A stretch of 64,000 nt of DNA from Nitrospirota bacterium (GCA_015233895.1 JADFXG010000010.1:1-64000), one strand, 5' to 3'. Positions 8,046 through 15,601 are shown, numbered from the stretch's first letter. Translations and numbers: made by a program. The notes: generated by a model not told the origin, from the letters alone.

Positions 8046-9368
8046 ATGGAACATTTACTCTTCATTACAAAAATAAAATCATATTTTACTAAAGCACTCT
8101 TTGCTGCATTTGTAATGGTTTTGATGCACACCCCGCTCTTATATGCCGACTCAGACACAATAGCTCCCGGCTCTGTGCTTACAGTGGAGTCTTCTGTGGA
8201 GACGGCCATTAAACACCATCCTGAACTTCTCACTTACTATTACGCAATAAAAGCAAAAGAGGCACAGGCAGGACAGGCGCGTGCCGGGTTTTTTCCACGC
8301 CTTGATTTCACATATTCATACACAAGAACTCAGTTGCTACACGATTTCCCTGCCGTATCGCAAAAGGTTTATAATAACTCAGATTTTTACACTGCCCTGG
8401 GAGTTACTCAAACCATCTACGATTTTGGAAAAATCAACACAAACCTTGAAATCTCTAACCTTAAACTTGAAGCCTCCAATTTCGATTACATCTCAAAGCT
8501 TAACTCTATAACCTATGATGTTAAAAAAGCATACTTTGACGTGCTTAAGGCGCTAAAATCTTATGATGTTGATAATGAAACCGTTACTCAGTTCACTCAG
8601 CACCTTGAGCAGGCTAAAGACTTCTACAAGGCCGGCACTAAGTCCAGATATGACGTGACTAAGGCTGAGGTGGATTTAAGTAATGCAAAACTCACACTCT
8701 TAAAAGGTGAAAATGCACTTAAACAGGCCTGGGTATCTCTTAATAACGCTATGGGTATCTATTCAGCATCAGAATATAAACTTACCGACGCTCTTTATGT
8801 GCCGTTTGATATAACACTTGAAGAGGCCATGGAGCGTGCCATGAAAAATCGTCCTGATTTGAAATCACTTATATCTCTGAGAGATGCGGCGAAAAAATCC
8901 ATCAAATACGCTAAGACTGACTATTATCCTACAGTGTCCGGTTCTGCCTCCTACATGTTTGACGGCAGCAATTATCCTGTAGATAACGGCTGGAGTGCCG
9001 GAATTATACTCAGCTGGAACATTTTTAAGGGGCTTGAAACAAAGCAGAAGGTGGCTGAGGCTGCGGCTGATTTGGATTCGGCTGACTCTAAAATTAATGC
9101 TCTTAAGCTTGATATTCAAAGCGCAATCCAAAAAGCATACCTTGACCTTAAGCTTGCTAAAGAGAGTATCGCCAATGCAAAAATACAGTTACAGCAGGCT
9201 TTGGAAAACCTTGAAATTGTTAAACTCAGGTATGAATCTGGTCTCAGCGGCCCTGTTGAGTTAACCGATGCCATTGTGACAAGCCAAAACGCAAACCTCA
9301 CCTACATAAATGCCCAGTACGATTACAAAATTGCTGTTGCGGCTATAGAAAAAACCATGGGTAGATAG
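8046..9368 (+). CDS. TolC-family outer-membrane efflux protein
   Basis: A 440-residue outer-membrane factor with a signal peptide (first ~34 residues, ending LLYA) and two TolC repeats of long coiled-coil helices. The pattern of GFFPRLDFTYSYT (strand), YDFG, and the second-repeat YYPTVSGSASY strand is typical of the family. I choose ATG 8046 over the in-frame GTG 8007, because a GAGGAG lies before it and the signal peptide then starts properly. No membrane-fusion or inner-membrane pump gene is adjacent, so its partner is elsewhere. The next gene on this strand after the stub at 9394 is an MFS exporter. Confidence 0.9.
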   Translation: MEHLLFITKIKSYFTKALFAAFVMVLMHTPLLYADSDTIAPGSVLTVESSVETAIKHHPELLTYYYAIKAKEAQAGQARAGFFPRLDFTYSYTRTQLLHDFPAVSQKVYNNSDFYTALGVTQTIYDFGKINTNLEISNLKLEASNFDYISKLNSITYDVKKAYFDVLKALKSYDVDNETVTQFTQHLEQAKDFYKAGTKSRYDVTKAEVDLSNAKLTLLKGENALKQAWVSLNNAMGIYSASEYKLTDALYVPFDITLEEAMERAMKNRPDLKSLISLRDAAKKSIKYAKTDYYPTVSGSASYMFDGSNYPVDNGWSAGIILSWNIFKGLETKQKVAEAAADLDSADSKINALKLDIQSAIQKAYLDLKLAKESIANAKIQLQQALENLEIVKLRYESGLSGPVELTDAIVTSQNANLTYINAQYDYKIAVAAIEKTMGR

Positions 9369-9393
9369 TAATTTCAGAAGGTTAAAGAACGCT

Positions 9394-9507
9394 ATGATTA
9401 GGGCAAGAACAGAGCAGTGGGTAAAAGCCGAAGCGGAGAGTATATTCCATGAGTTAGGCATGTCTGTTACAGAGGCTATCAATCTATTTTATCTCAGGTA
9501 TTGTTAA
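9394..9507 (+). pseudogene. RelB/DinJ-type antitoxin N-terminal stub
   Basis: A 37-codon frame that resembles the DNA-binding half of RelB/DinJ antitoxins (RAR near the start, then LGMSVTEAINLFY). It stops at about half the usual length, loses the toxin-binding tail, and no RelE/YafQ toxin follows. Its 3' end overlaps hicA on the other strand. It is probably a decayed antitoxin; it could still be a short DNA-binding peptide. Confidence 0.6.
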
Positions 9508-9663
9508 CATTTTACATATCTTACTTGCAAGAGCATTTGGAATTTCTATGTGCCTTGGGATAGCCTCAACAGCTCCTGTCAATGGATTCATCCACGAACC
9601 TCCCTCCCGCTTTAGATAACAACCATACATACGCAGGTGCCTCAGTAGAGCGCTTCGTTTCAT
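9484..9663 (-). CDS. hicA: HicA-like toxin, probably inactive
   Basis: A 59-residue HicA/YcfA protein beginning MKRSALLRHL, with the family's IPRHIEIPNALASKICK C-terminal half. HicA toxins are small double-stranded-RNA-binding-fold mRNA interferases whose catalytic His sits in a GGxH-type turn around residue 23-25. Here the turn reads REGGSWMNPL: the His and one or two neighbours appear deleted in frame. ATG 9663 overlaps the hicB stop by 4 bp, so translation is coupled. The fold is recognisable but activity is doubtful. Confidence 0.82.
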   Translation of the reverse strand: MKRSALLRHLRMYGCYLKREGGSWMNPLTGAVEAIPRHIEIPNALASKICKMLTIPEIK

Positions 9664-9875
9664 GAAACAGTAATTACCTCATACAACGCATCTCCAGGAA
9701 TGCCACGGAGTGCATCCTCCCTCCTGTCTTGCAGTATTAATGAGATAGCATCAGCAAGGTTTTGTTTGCATTGCTCTATAGTCTTTCCCTGTCCGTTAGC
9801 GCCGGGAACCTCAGGACAATAACCAATATACCACTTACCGTCTTTTTCTATAATTGCTGAAAATTCGTTACGCAT
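9660..9875 (-). CDS. hicB: HicB-family antitoxin
   Basis: A 71-residue HicB antitoxin of the short type: an RNase H-like partial fold with YIGYCPEVPGANGQGKT (about residues 16-32) and a helical LADAISLIL segment. It has no separate DNA-binding domain after it. It precedes hicA with a 4-bp overlap. HicB normally blocks HicA directly and may repress its own operon. Confidence 0.9.
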   Translation of the reverse strand: MRNEFSAIIEKDGKWYIGYCPEVPGANGQGKTIEQCKQNLADAISLILQDRREDALRGIPGDALYEVITVS

Positions 9876-9990
9876 AATTCAACCCCTTTTGCTTTGTTAA
9901 ATTATTTTTGGTTTATATTATTATACCAAAGAAGGAGCTACAAATCCTCATACTGTCTGACCAATTAATGTTAATATAGCCACACTTATT

Positions 9991-11193
9991 ATGAATGAAG
10001 ATAAGCACAGGTTTTCAGCGCTGTATGTGAAGGAGTTCAGGCATTATTTCTTAGCTCAGGCTGTATCGCTTTCAGGAACGTGGATACATCAGACTGCTGC
10101 CGGATGGCTTATGTACTCTCTGACGAAGTCCGCGTTTTATCTGGGTCTGCTTGGTGTGTCACTTTCCCTGCCGATTCTTTTGTTTACACTGGTAGGGGGA
10201 GTGTTAGCCGATAGATTTAAAAAAAGAGAGCTTCTTATCTTGACTCAGACTCTGTCCATAATACCAGCTGCAATTCTTGCCCTGTTATTAGCCTTTAATA
10301 TGATAAAAGTATGGGAAATCATAGCAATGTCGTTTCTCCTTGGCACTATTAACTCCATAGATACTCCGGTAAGACAGTCATTTCTGATAGAGATAGCAGG
10401 GAAAAACAATATTTTAAACGCTGTTGCACTGACCTCTACGATTTTTCATGCAGCACGGGCTGTGGGCCCTGTAATTGCCGGATTTGCTATAAACCACTTT
10501 GGGTTTTCTGTCTGTTTTGTATTAAATGCCGTTTCCTTTCTGCCTGTTGTGTATGTCCTCATACGGATGAAAATCACGTGTGACAACGAAAAATCCGCAC
10601 CACAGAGTATGTTTAAGGAGTTTTCAGATGGTCTGACGTACGTTATAAAATCCCACCGCATTGCTTTTATTATGGTAACAATAACGGTTTTTAGCCTTTT
10701 TTGCATACCATATAATCATTTTCTACCGCTTTTCATAGACGAAGTGTTTCATTCAAATGTTGTAGGGCTTGGGCTTCTGATGTCGGCAACAGGGGTAGGT
10801 TCATTGTGTGCCGGATTTATTATTGCTTACAGTGGTGATATCAAAAACAAAAGGAAGTTCATGTCTGTAACGGGACTTCTGTTTCCGCTTTCTCTGTTTA
10901 CATTTTGTTTTGTAAAAAACTTTACAGTTGCGATGTTGCTTTTAGCGTTTACAGGTTTTAATTTAGTATCATTTTTGGCAACAGCTAACAGCTACATTCA
11001 GCTTAAGATACCAGACTCAGTCAGGGGCAGGGTTATGAGTGTTTACACGTTAATGTTTCTTGGAATGGCTCCCCTTGGTGCGGCTCTGATTGGCTCTTTG
11101 GCACAACTATGGAGTATAGAAAGAACCATCGCCGTCACAACAAGTGTAAGCTTGTCCGGCTTTTTAATATTTAGAAGGAAATGGGCTAATTAA
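9991..11193 (+). CDS. MFS transporter (EntS/MFS_3-like exporter)
   Basis: A 400-residue, twelve-helix major facilitator. The motif GGVLADRFKKREL after helix 2 is the MFS motif A (GxLaDrxGrr), and the start GTWIHQTAAGWLMY matches the EntS-like subgroup. The substrate is unknown; this subgroup exports siderophores, drugs or other small molecules. There is no clear ribosome binding site before ATG 9991. A hairpin shared with rpsT follows. Confidence 0.88.
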   Translation: MNEDKHRFSALYVKEFRHYFLAQAVSLSGTWIHQTAAGWLMYSLTKSAFYLGLLGVSLSLPILLFTLVGGVLADRFKKRELLILTQTLSIIPAAILALLLAFNMIKVWEIIAMSFLLGTINSIDTPVRQSFLIEIAGKNNILNAVALTSTIFHAARAVGPVIAGFAINHFGFSVCFVLNAVSFLPVVYVLIRMKITCDNEKSAPQSMFKEFSDGLTYVIKSHRIAFIMVTITVFSLFCIPYNHFLPLFIDEVFHSNVVGLGLLMSATGVGSLCAGFIIAYSGDIKNKRKFMSVTGLLFPLSLFTFCFVKNFTVAMLLLAFTGFNLVSFLATANSYIQLKIPDSVRGRVMSVYTLMFLGMAPLGAALIGSLAQLWSIERTIAVTTSVSLSGFLIFRRKWAN

Positions 11194-11202
11194 TTAAACA
11201 CC

Positions 11203-11230
11203 GCACTGCCGCCTTGATATTCGGCAGTGC
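11203..11230. terminator. hairpin between convergent MFS and rpsT genes
   Basis: Stem GCACTGCCG (11203-11211) with CGGCAGTGC (11222-11230). No strong T-run on either side, so efficiency is uncertain, but the location between convergent genes fits a bidirectional terminator. Confidence 0.65.
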
Positions 11231-11247
11231 TGGTTCAATTGTATGTT

Positions 11248-11529
11248 TTAAGCCAGTTTAGCGACCTTTAAGGCCATCCGCGAAATTTTGCGTGATGACG
11301 TATTTCTGTGAATAATCCCCTTAGAAGCGGCCTTAAAAAAAGCGCTCTCAGCCTCAATTAATTGCTTCTGAGCCTCTTCTTTTTTATTTGCGGCAATGGA
11401 TTCCTGCACTTTTCTTGCAAGGGTACGCAGTCTGCTTACTGTCATTTTGTTAATAAGCTGACGCTTCAATGCCTGTCGCGCCCTCTTTTTTACCGACTTG
11501 CTTTTCTTAGGTCTTGATCTTGCTGCCAT
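11248..11529 (-). CDS. rpsT: 30S ribosomal protein bS20
   Basis: A 93-residue, Lys/Arg/Ala-rich helical protein starting MAARSRPKKSKS, the usual S20 N-terminal type with KRARQA and LINKMTVSRLRTL segments. S20 binds 16S rRNA at the bottom of the 30S subunit. Length is normal. The RBS AAGGAG lies 11 nt upstream. A small dual-CxxC gene lies 57 bp upstream on the same strand and may be co-transcribed. Confidence 0.96.
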   Translation of the reverse strand: MAARSRPKKSKSVKKRARQALKRQLINKMTVSRLRTLARKVQESIAANKKEEAQKQLIEAESAFFKAASKGIIHRNTSSRKISRMALKVAKLA

Positions 11530-11586
11530 TGATTCACTTACTCCTTTTTATTTACTCCTGTTATAGTATATACATATTTTTTCATG

Positions 11587-11754
11587 CTATACCGCGTCAC
11601 ACGACCGATTCGAGAGGTAGTTCCACGTGTTAGCGTCTATTTCGTCTATATATTCCGACAGGAGAAAGCGTGCGCCGCAATCCAAGCAGCGTAATTCCAC
11701 CGATCGTCACCTCACTATGAGGTCTAATGGTTTGCCGCAATCACGGCATTTCAT
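11587..11754 (-). CDS. dual-CxxC small protein with in-frame UGA (candidate selenoprotein)
   Basis: A 55-codon frame that is continuous if TGA at 11707-11709 is read as an amino acid. It carries CRDC near the N-terminus, the UGA in context IVR-U-RSVELRC, a second CLDC, and a family-like tail SEYIDEIDANTW ending in SCDAV. The second half keeps the full pattern after the UGA, which is unexpected for a simple nonsense mutation. From memory, protein databases hold a family named dual CXXC motif small (seleno)protein with this layout. The mRNA 16 nt after UGA can form CGCUGC/GCGGCG with a 7-nt loop containing GG, as in bacterial SECIS elements. ATG 11754 has GAGG just upstream (a second ATG lies at 11757). 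The alternative is a recent pseudogene. No sel genes are in the window. Confidence 0.6.
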
Positions 11755-11913
11755 CATTCCTCTTTGTCTTTCCACTGTCAACCACCTCTTTTTATCAGAC
11801 TATCACTATAGCTATATTATATATCATCACAATATATATTTAAAATGCAAGAGGATTTTTTTTATTTCAGGTATTTGACTATTTTTTTTTGTTTTATTAT
11901 AATTACTCTTATA

Positions 11914-12031
11914 TCGAGTTGCAGTCAGAAGCATAGCGAGGCGGCAAGGAGAAAGTGACGCAGGCGTACTTTTTAGTACGTTGAGGAGCTTTTGACGAAG
12001 CCAACAAAGCTAGGCGATAGAATGCGACTTG
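11914..12031. repeat. dispersed repeat, left inverted copy flanking bzaF
   Basis: About 115 bp starting near the ATCGAGTTGC segment and containing GAGGCGGCAAGGAG, GTACTTTTTAGTAC and GAGGAGCTTTTGACGAAG. The reverse complement of 13611-13735 matches it over most of its length with scattered differences. The core can form a hairpin around CGTACTTTTTAGTACG. Confidence 0.85.
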
Positions 12032-12045
12032 GTATTAGTATAGGA

Positions 12046-12200
12046 TTTCAGCATCCCGGAACACGGTGCAAGTCCGTGGCAGTCCCTCTGCTGTAAATGG
12101 TGATGAGGGTTGCAGATTTTAGCCACTGCTATGGGGGTTAACCATAGTGGGAAGGCGGCAGCCTACAGGTTAGTAGCCATAAGCCAGAAGACCTGCTGAA
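12046..12200 (+). promoter_or_regulatory. cobalamin (adenosylcobamide) riboswitch
   Basis: The conserved elements appear in order: GGAACACGGTGCAAGTCC (12058-12075), GGCAGTCCC, CTGCTGTAA, GCCACTG (12122-12128), GGGAAGGC (12149-12156), and the B12 box AAGCCAGAAGACCTGC (12181-12196). The intrinsic terminator just downstream supports control by premature termination when cobamide is abundant. It regulates the ThiC-family gene at 12311, which is the basis for calling that gene bzaF and not thiC. Confidence 0.95.
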
Positions 12201-12236
12201 ATTTTAAAGGAATTATCTATTAGGAATCTGATGGTA

Positions 12237-12283
12237 AAGGGTTCCGGAGGACTTTGGTGTCCTTCGGAACCCTTTTTTTTATT
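12237..12283 (+). terminator. riboswitch-controlled intrinsic terminator
   Basis: A 14-bp stem: GGGTTCCGGAGGAC (12239-12252) pairs with GTCCTTCGGAACCC, followed by eight T. It lies between the riboswitch and the gene start, so it is the expression platform. An upstream ATG at 12254 falls inside this hairpin and is not the real start. Confidence 0.93.
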
Positions 12284-12310
12284 GTTAATCTTAAATCAGG
12301 AGGCAGTACA

Positions 12311-13612
12311 ATGACACAAATTGAAAAGGCACAAAAAGGTGAAATCACAGAGGAGGTTAAGGCGGTTGCAGTATGTGAGAGCCTTGACGCTGCGCTTATA
12401 AGCGCAAGGGTAGCCTCGGGTAAAATAACAATCCCTTCTAATCCAAAAAGAAAATCGAAAACTATTGGTATCGGCAAAGGGTTACACACAAAGGTTAACG
12501 CCTCAATAGGTACTTCAACCGACATTGTTAACCCTGAGATGGAAATAGAAAAAGCAAAGATTGCAGAAAAATACGGTGCCGACACAATAATGGACTTAAG
12601 TGTGGGCGGAAATCTGGCTGAAATCAGAAAGTCTGTGATGGATGCCGTAACGCTGCCCTTAGGAACCGTCCCTCTTTATGAGGCATTTGCTGTGGCTGCT
12701 GAAAAATACGGCTCAATCACAGGAATGCCTGAGGAACTGCTATGGGAGGTCATAGAAAGACAGTGCGAGGAGGGGGTGGCCTTTATGGCAATCCATTGCG
12801 GGATAAACAGACTTACCTTAGAGGTACTGAAAAAGCAGCACTACCGGTATGGAGGATTGGTTTCAAAGGGTGGGGCATGTATGGTGGCATGGATGCAGTA
12901 CAACAACAAGGAAAATCCCTTATACGAAAAATTTGACCGTGTTGTTAGTATTTTGAAAAAGTATGACGTAGTTTTAAGTCTTGGTAATGGATTTCGTGCA
13001 GGGGCAATTCATGATGCTACGGACAGGGTTCAGATACAGGAGTTAATTATCAACTGTGAGTTTGCAGAGCTTGGAAGGGAGATGGGTTGCCAGACAATGG
13101 TAGAGGGCCCTGGACACATTCCAATTAACGAGATAGAGGCAAACATCATTTTGGCTAAAAAACTAAGCGGAGAGGCTCCGTTTTATATGCTGGGGCCAAT
13201 TACCACAGACATAGCGCCCGGTTATGACCACATAACATCCGCAGTAGGGGCAGCTCTGTCATCGTCATATGGTGTGGATTTCCTCTGTTATGTAACACCT
13301 GCCGAACACATAGCTTTGCCTTTTCCGGAGGACGTGAGAGAGGGTGTAATAGCAGCAAAGATAGCGGCTCACATCGGTGATATGGTAAAGCTCAGGGATA
13401 CTGAAAGAGATAAAAAAATCAGCAAGGCAAGAAGGAATATGGACTGGCAGAGTCAGTTTTCTCTGGCAATTGATACACAGAGGGCTATTGAGATAAGAAA
13501 TAAAAGGGGGGATGCGAGCGATCACTCCTGCACAATGTGCGGAAAGTTCTGTGCTAACGATATGCTGCAGGGCATGTTTGAAGAACACACCAGAGGGACA
13601 GACAAACACTAA
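12311..13612 (+). CDS. bzaF: ThiC paralogue, probable 5-hydroxybenzimidazole synthase BzaF
   Basis: A 433-residue radical-SAM protein of the ThiC family. ThiC turns aminoimidazole ribotide into the thiamine pyrimidine; the paralogue BzaF turns the same substrate into 5-hydroxybenzimidazole, an oxygen-independent cobamide lower-ligand precursor. The body shows MDLSVGG, MAIHCGINR, MVEGPGH and GPITTDIAPGYDH motifs. The C-terminal cluster motif is CTMCGKFC, Cys spacing C-x2-C-x3-C. ATG 12311 has AGGAGG 7 nt upstream; the earlier in-frame ATG lies in the terminator. The cobalamin riboswitch (instead of a TPP riboswitch) and cobT and cobB in the window favour bzaF. No bzaC/D/E-like genes are adjacent, so the product would be 5-hydroxybenzimidazolyl cobamide. 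A true thiC is the alternative. Confidence 0.85.
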   Translation: MTQIEKAQKGEITEEVKAVAVCESLDAALISARVASGKITIPSNPKRKSKTIGIGKGLHTKVNASIGTSTDIVNPEMEIEKAKIAEKYGADTIMDLSVGGNLAEIRKSVMDAVTLPLGTVPLYEAFAVAAEKYGSITGMPEELLWEVIERQCEEGVAFMAIHCGINRLTLEVLKKQHYRYGGLVSKGGACMVAWMQYNNKENPLYEKFDRVVSILKKYDVVLSLGNGFRAGAIHDATDRVQIQELIINCEFAELGREMGCQTMVEGPGHIPINEIEANIILAKKLSGEAPFYMLGPITTDIAPGYDHITSAVGAALSSSYGVDFLCYVTPAEHIALPFPEDVREGVIAAKIAAHIGDMVKLRDTERDKKISKARRNMDWQSQFSLAIDTQRAIEIRNKRGDASDHSCTMCGKFCANDMLQGMFEEHTRGTDKH

Positions 13613-13735
13613 TTCTAATTCAATTGTCTAACTTTGTTAGCTTCGTTACAAGCTCCTCAACGTACAAACAGTACGTCTGCGTCGCTTGCTCCTTGCCGCC
13701 TCGTTATACTTCTGAATTAGAATCAGTATTAGGTA
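13611..13735. repeat. dispersed repeat, right inverted copy flanking bzaF
   Basis: The inverted counterpart of 11914-12031. It contains CTCCTCAACGTAC, CAGTACGTCTGCGTCGC and CTCCTTGCCGCCTCG in the opposite direction. It begins right at the bzaF stop codon. Its outer bases TAATTCTAATTC and GAATTAGAATC are themselves complementary, so the copy could fold into one long hairpin. Confidence 0.85.
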
Positions 13736-13760
13736 TAAAACAGAGTAGAGGGGGTGCGTA

Positions 13761-13790
13761 TTGACAAAAACACAGTCTTATGTTTAGGAT
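13761..13790 (+). promoter_or_regulatory. candidate promoter of the second secreted-protein pair
   Basis: TTGACA (13761-13766), 18-nt spacer, TAGGAT (13785-13790), 30 bp before ATG 13820. Confidence 0.5.
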
Positions 13791-13819
13791 AGATTAGTGT
13801 GACCATGAGGGAGATCGTA

Positions 13820-14353
13820 ATGATAAAAAGAGTTAAGAGAGCTGCGGTTTTCATCGTTATGTCTGTCAGTATGTTATTGTTGCCGGAGCTATGCAGAGGC
13901 GAGAGCAATGTGTACTATTACCTGCCATATTTGTCAACAAACAGCAGTGTTGTAACATATTGTGTAGTGTCAAACACATCCACTTATGATGTGACAACGA
14001 TGACGTTTGCTGTGATGGCATCCCAGTTTGTTGAAGCTTCACAAACTGCACAAACATTTTCATCATCGCTGAATTTAGGTAGGGCTAAGACATCTCTTTT
14101 TACTTTTAATCAGCAGACAGTATCGGTAGATGGTACTACCGGCCTTGACATTTCATCATACTCGCAAACAAACAGCATATACGGCGGCACTTTGAAATTT
14201 CTCTCCACATCCTCTGGCAGCATAAATTGCAAAAACATACTGATGTCATGTTTTCAGGGCACCACTACACCAAAGCGCAATCTTTTAGGATATCTTTGTG
14301 AAGACGACAGTACATCGGGGCCAGGCAGCAACTTTAACCTCATAGGTTACTAA
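13820..14353 (+). CDS. secreted stand-alone four-Cys module protein
   Basis: A 177-residue protein: a signal peptide (about 24 residues, ending LCRG), then the shared module with YYYLPYLSTN, VTYCVVSN, NCKNILMSCFQG, TTPKRN and GYLCEDD. All four cysteines are kept. I choose ATG 13820 because GAGGGAG precedes it; the frame is open from GTG 13799. A fourth member of the family, 7 kb from the first three and more diverged from them than they are from each other. It forms a pair with the next gene, 10 bp downstream. Function unknown. Confidence 0.8.
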   Translation: MIKRVKRAAVFIVMSVSMLLLPELCRGESNVYYYLPYLSTNSSVVTYCVVSNTSTYDVTTMTFAVMASQFVEASQTAQTFSSSLNLGRAKTSLFTFNQQTVSVDGTTGLDISSYSQTNSIYGGTLKFLSTSSGSINCKNILMSCFQGTTTPKRNLLGYLCEDDSTSGPGSNFNLIGY

Positions 14354-14363
14354 AAGCATACTT

Positions 14364-15527
14364 ATGCGCTATACACAAAAAAAGCGGAGAGCTTTACTTA
14401 TAAGAGTATTATTAAGCTTGCTAATTATAGGTTGTTCGGTAGCATTAGTAGCTGAACTGGTTGTAAGTTCGCCTGTTTACACTGTAACGATTAATAAAAC
14501 CGGTACTGGTACCGGCACAATAACCTGTGACAATGGCACTATAACCTGGTCCGGAAATACAGGAACAGTATCATTCGATAATATCACAACGGAGGTTCAT
14601 TTTACACCTACAGCGGCAACTGGTGCGGTGTTTGGTAGCTGGAGCGGCTGCGACTCTGTCTCAAACAACATTTGCGCACTTACTCCTACAGACAACAAAT
14701 CAATAACAGCCACATTTAATGGTGTTAATGTTTATACTCTGACGGTTAGAATAGCTGGTTTCGGAAGGGGTACGATAAGGGACAGTTCAGGTGCTATATA
14801 TTTAAGTAATGACAACATCACTACAAGCGACAACGTCACTACAAGCGACAACGTCACTACAAGCGATAACTCCTCTTTTGTATCGTATAATTTCAATATG
14901 AATAGAATTGTTTACCTTACTGCAACCCCCAAAACTAATAATTACATGCTGTCATTGTGGAGCGGCTGTGACCGTGTTTACGACAACGGTACGTGTGCAA
15001 TTACTATGTCAACGAGCAGGACTGTAACTGGCAGATTTTCCGGGGCATATAACGTCACCTACAACATCCCCTATGTAGTTCCAGATACAAATGGTGTTAT
15101 TTATTGTGTTGTTTCAAATTTTTCGCTGGATAATGCTACAACGGACGGACTTGCAGTAATGAGCTTTCAAGGAGGTGTGGCGTCTCAGAATTACTATTAT
15201 TTTCCATCAAATCTCTCGATTAAAAGAAAAAGAACCACATTTCTTATGTTTTATTCCAACAATGCAGTTATTGGCGACAACTTAACAATATATGATAACT
15301 CCACCCATGTTGATTATTCATCAGAGGTCAGCGGTAATTATCTATATGGTGTTAAATTAAAATTCACATCAACAGGTGGAATAGGAATATCCGGCATAAA
15401 TTGCAAAAATATTCTTATGGCATGTTTCCAGGGTGACACGACCCCTAAGAGAAATCTTGCCGGATATACCTGTGAGGATAACAGTGCAGCAGGTCCTGGT
15501 AGAAACTCTATTATTGTAGGCTATTAG
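14364..15527 (+). CDS. secreted protein with two bacterial repeat domains and four-Cys C-terminal module
   Basis: A 387-residue protein: export segment (residues ~10-33), two divergent units of the GxGxGTI ... FGSWSGCD ... CALTPTDNKSITATF type (about 35-120 and 122-230), which resemble the Gly-rich bacterial repeat domain of surface proteins, then the shared module: YNIPYV, VIYCVVSN, NCKNILMACFQG, TTPKRN, GYTCEDN. An 18-bp unit coding for TTSDNV is repeated three times at about 14816-14870. It is probably translationally coupled to the preceding gene. Cys-lined repeats and the module suggest an extracellular location. Function unknown. Confidence 0.8.
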   Translation: MRYTQKKRRALLIRVLLSLLIIGCSVALVAELVVSSPVYTVTINKTGTGTGTITCDNGTITWSGNTGTVSFDNITTEVHFTPTAATGAVFGSWSGCDSVSNNICALTPTDNKSITATFNGVNVYTLTVRIAGFGRGTIRDSSGAIYLSNDNITTSDNVTTSDNVTTSDNSSFVSYNFNMNRIVYLTATPKTNNYMLSLWSGCDRVYDNGTCAITMSTSRTVTGRFSGAYNVTYNIPYVVPDTNGVIYCVVSNFSLDNATTDGLAVMSFQGGVASQNYYYFPSNLSIKRKRTTFLMFYSNNAVIGDNLTIYDNSTHVDYSSEVSGNYLYGVKLKFTSTGGIGISGINCKNILMACFQGDTTPKRNLAGYTCEDNSAAGPGRNSIIVGY

Positions 15528-15601
15528 CTTTATTGAGCTATACGGTGCGTAATTAAATATTTAGTAAAATAACCCTATATCACATATTAAAGGAGCGGTA
15601 A

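Noticed and set aside
11627-11878. 83-residue plus-strand frame
   Set aside because: It runs antisense to the dual-CxxC small gene, has no RBS and a random-looking composition.
12254-12310. Upstream in-frame ATG as start of the ThiC-family gene
   Set aside because: It lies inside the terminator hairpin of the riboswitch and lacks an RBS; ATG 12311 has AGGAGG.
12311-13612. Plain thiC call
   Set aside because: The riboswitch is cobalamin-type, cobamide genes are in the window, and no thiamine genes are adjacent. A tree is still needed.
13611-13735. Right repeat as bzaF terminator only
   Set aside because: It can form a hairpin, but the inverted match to 11914-12031 over ~115 bp shows it is a copied element first.
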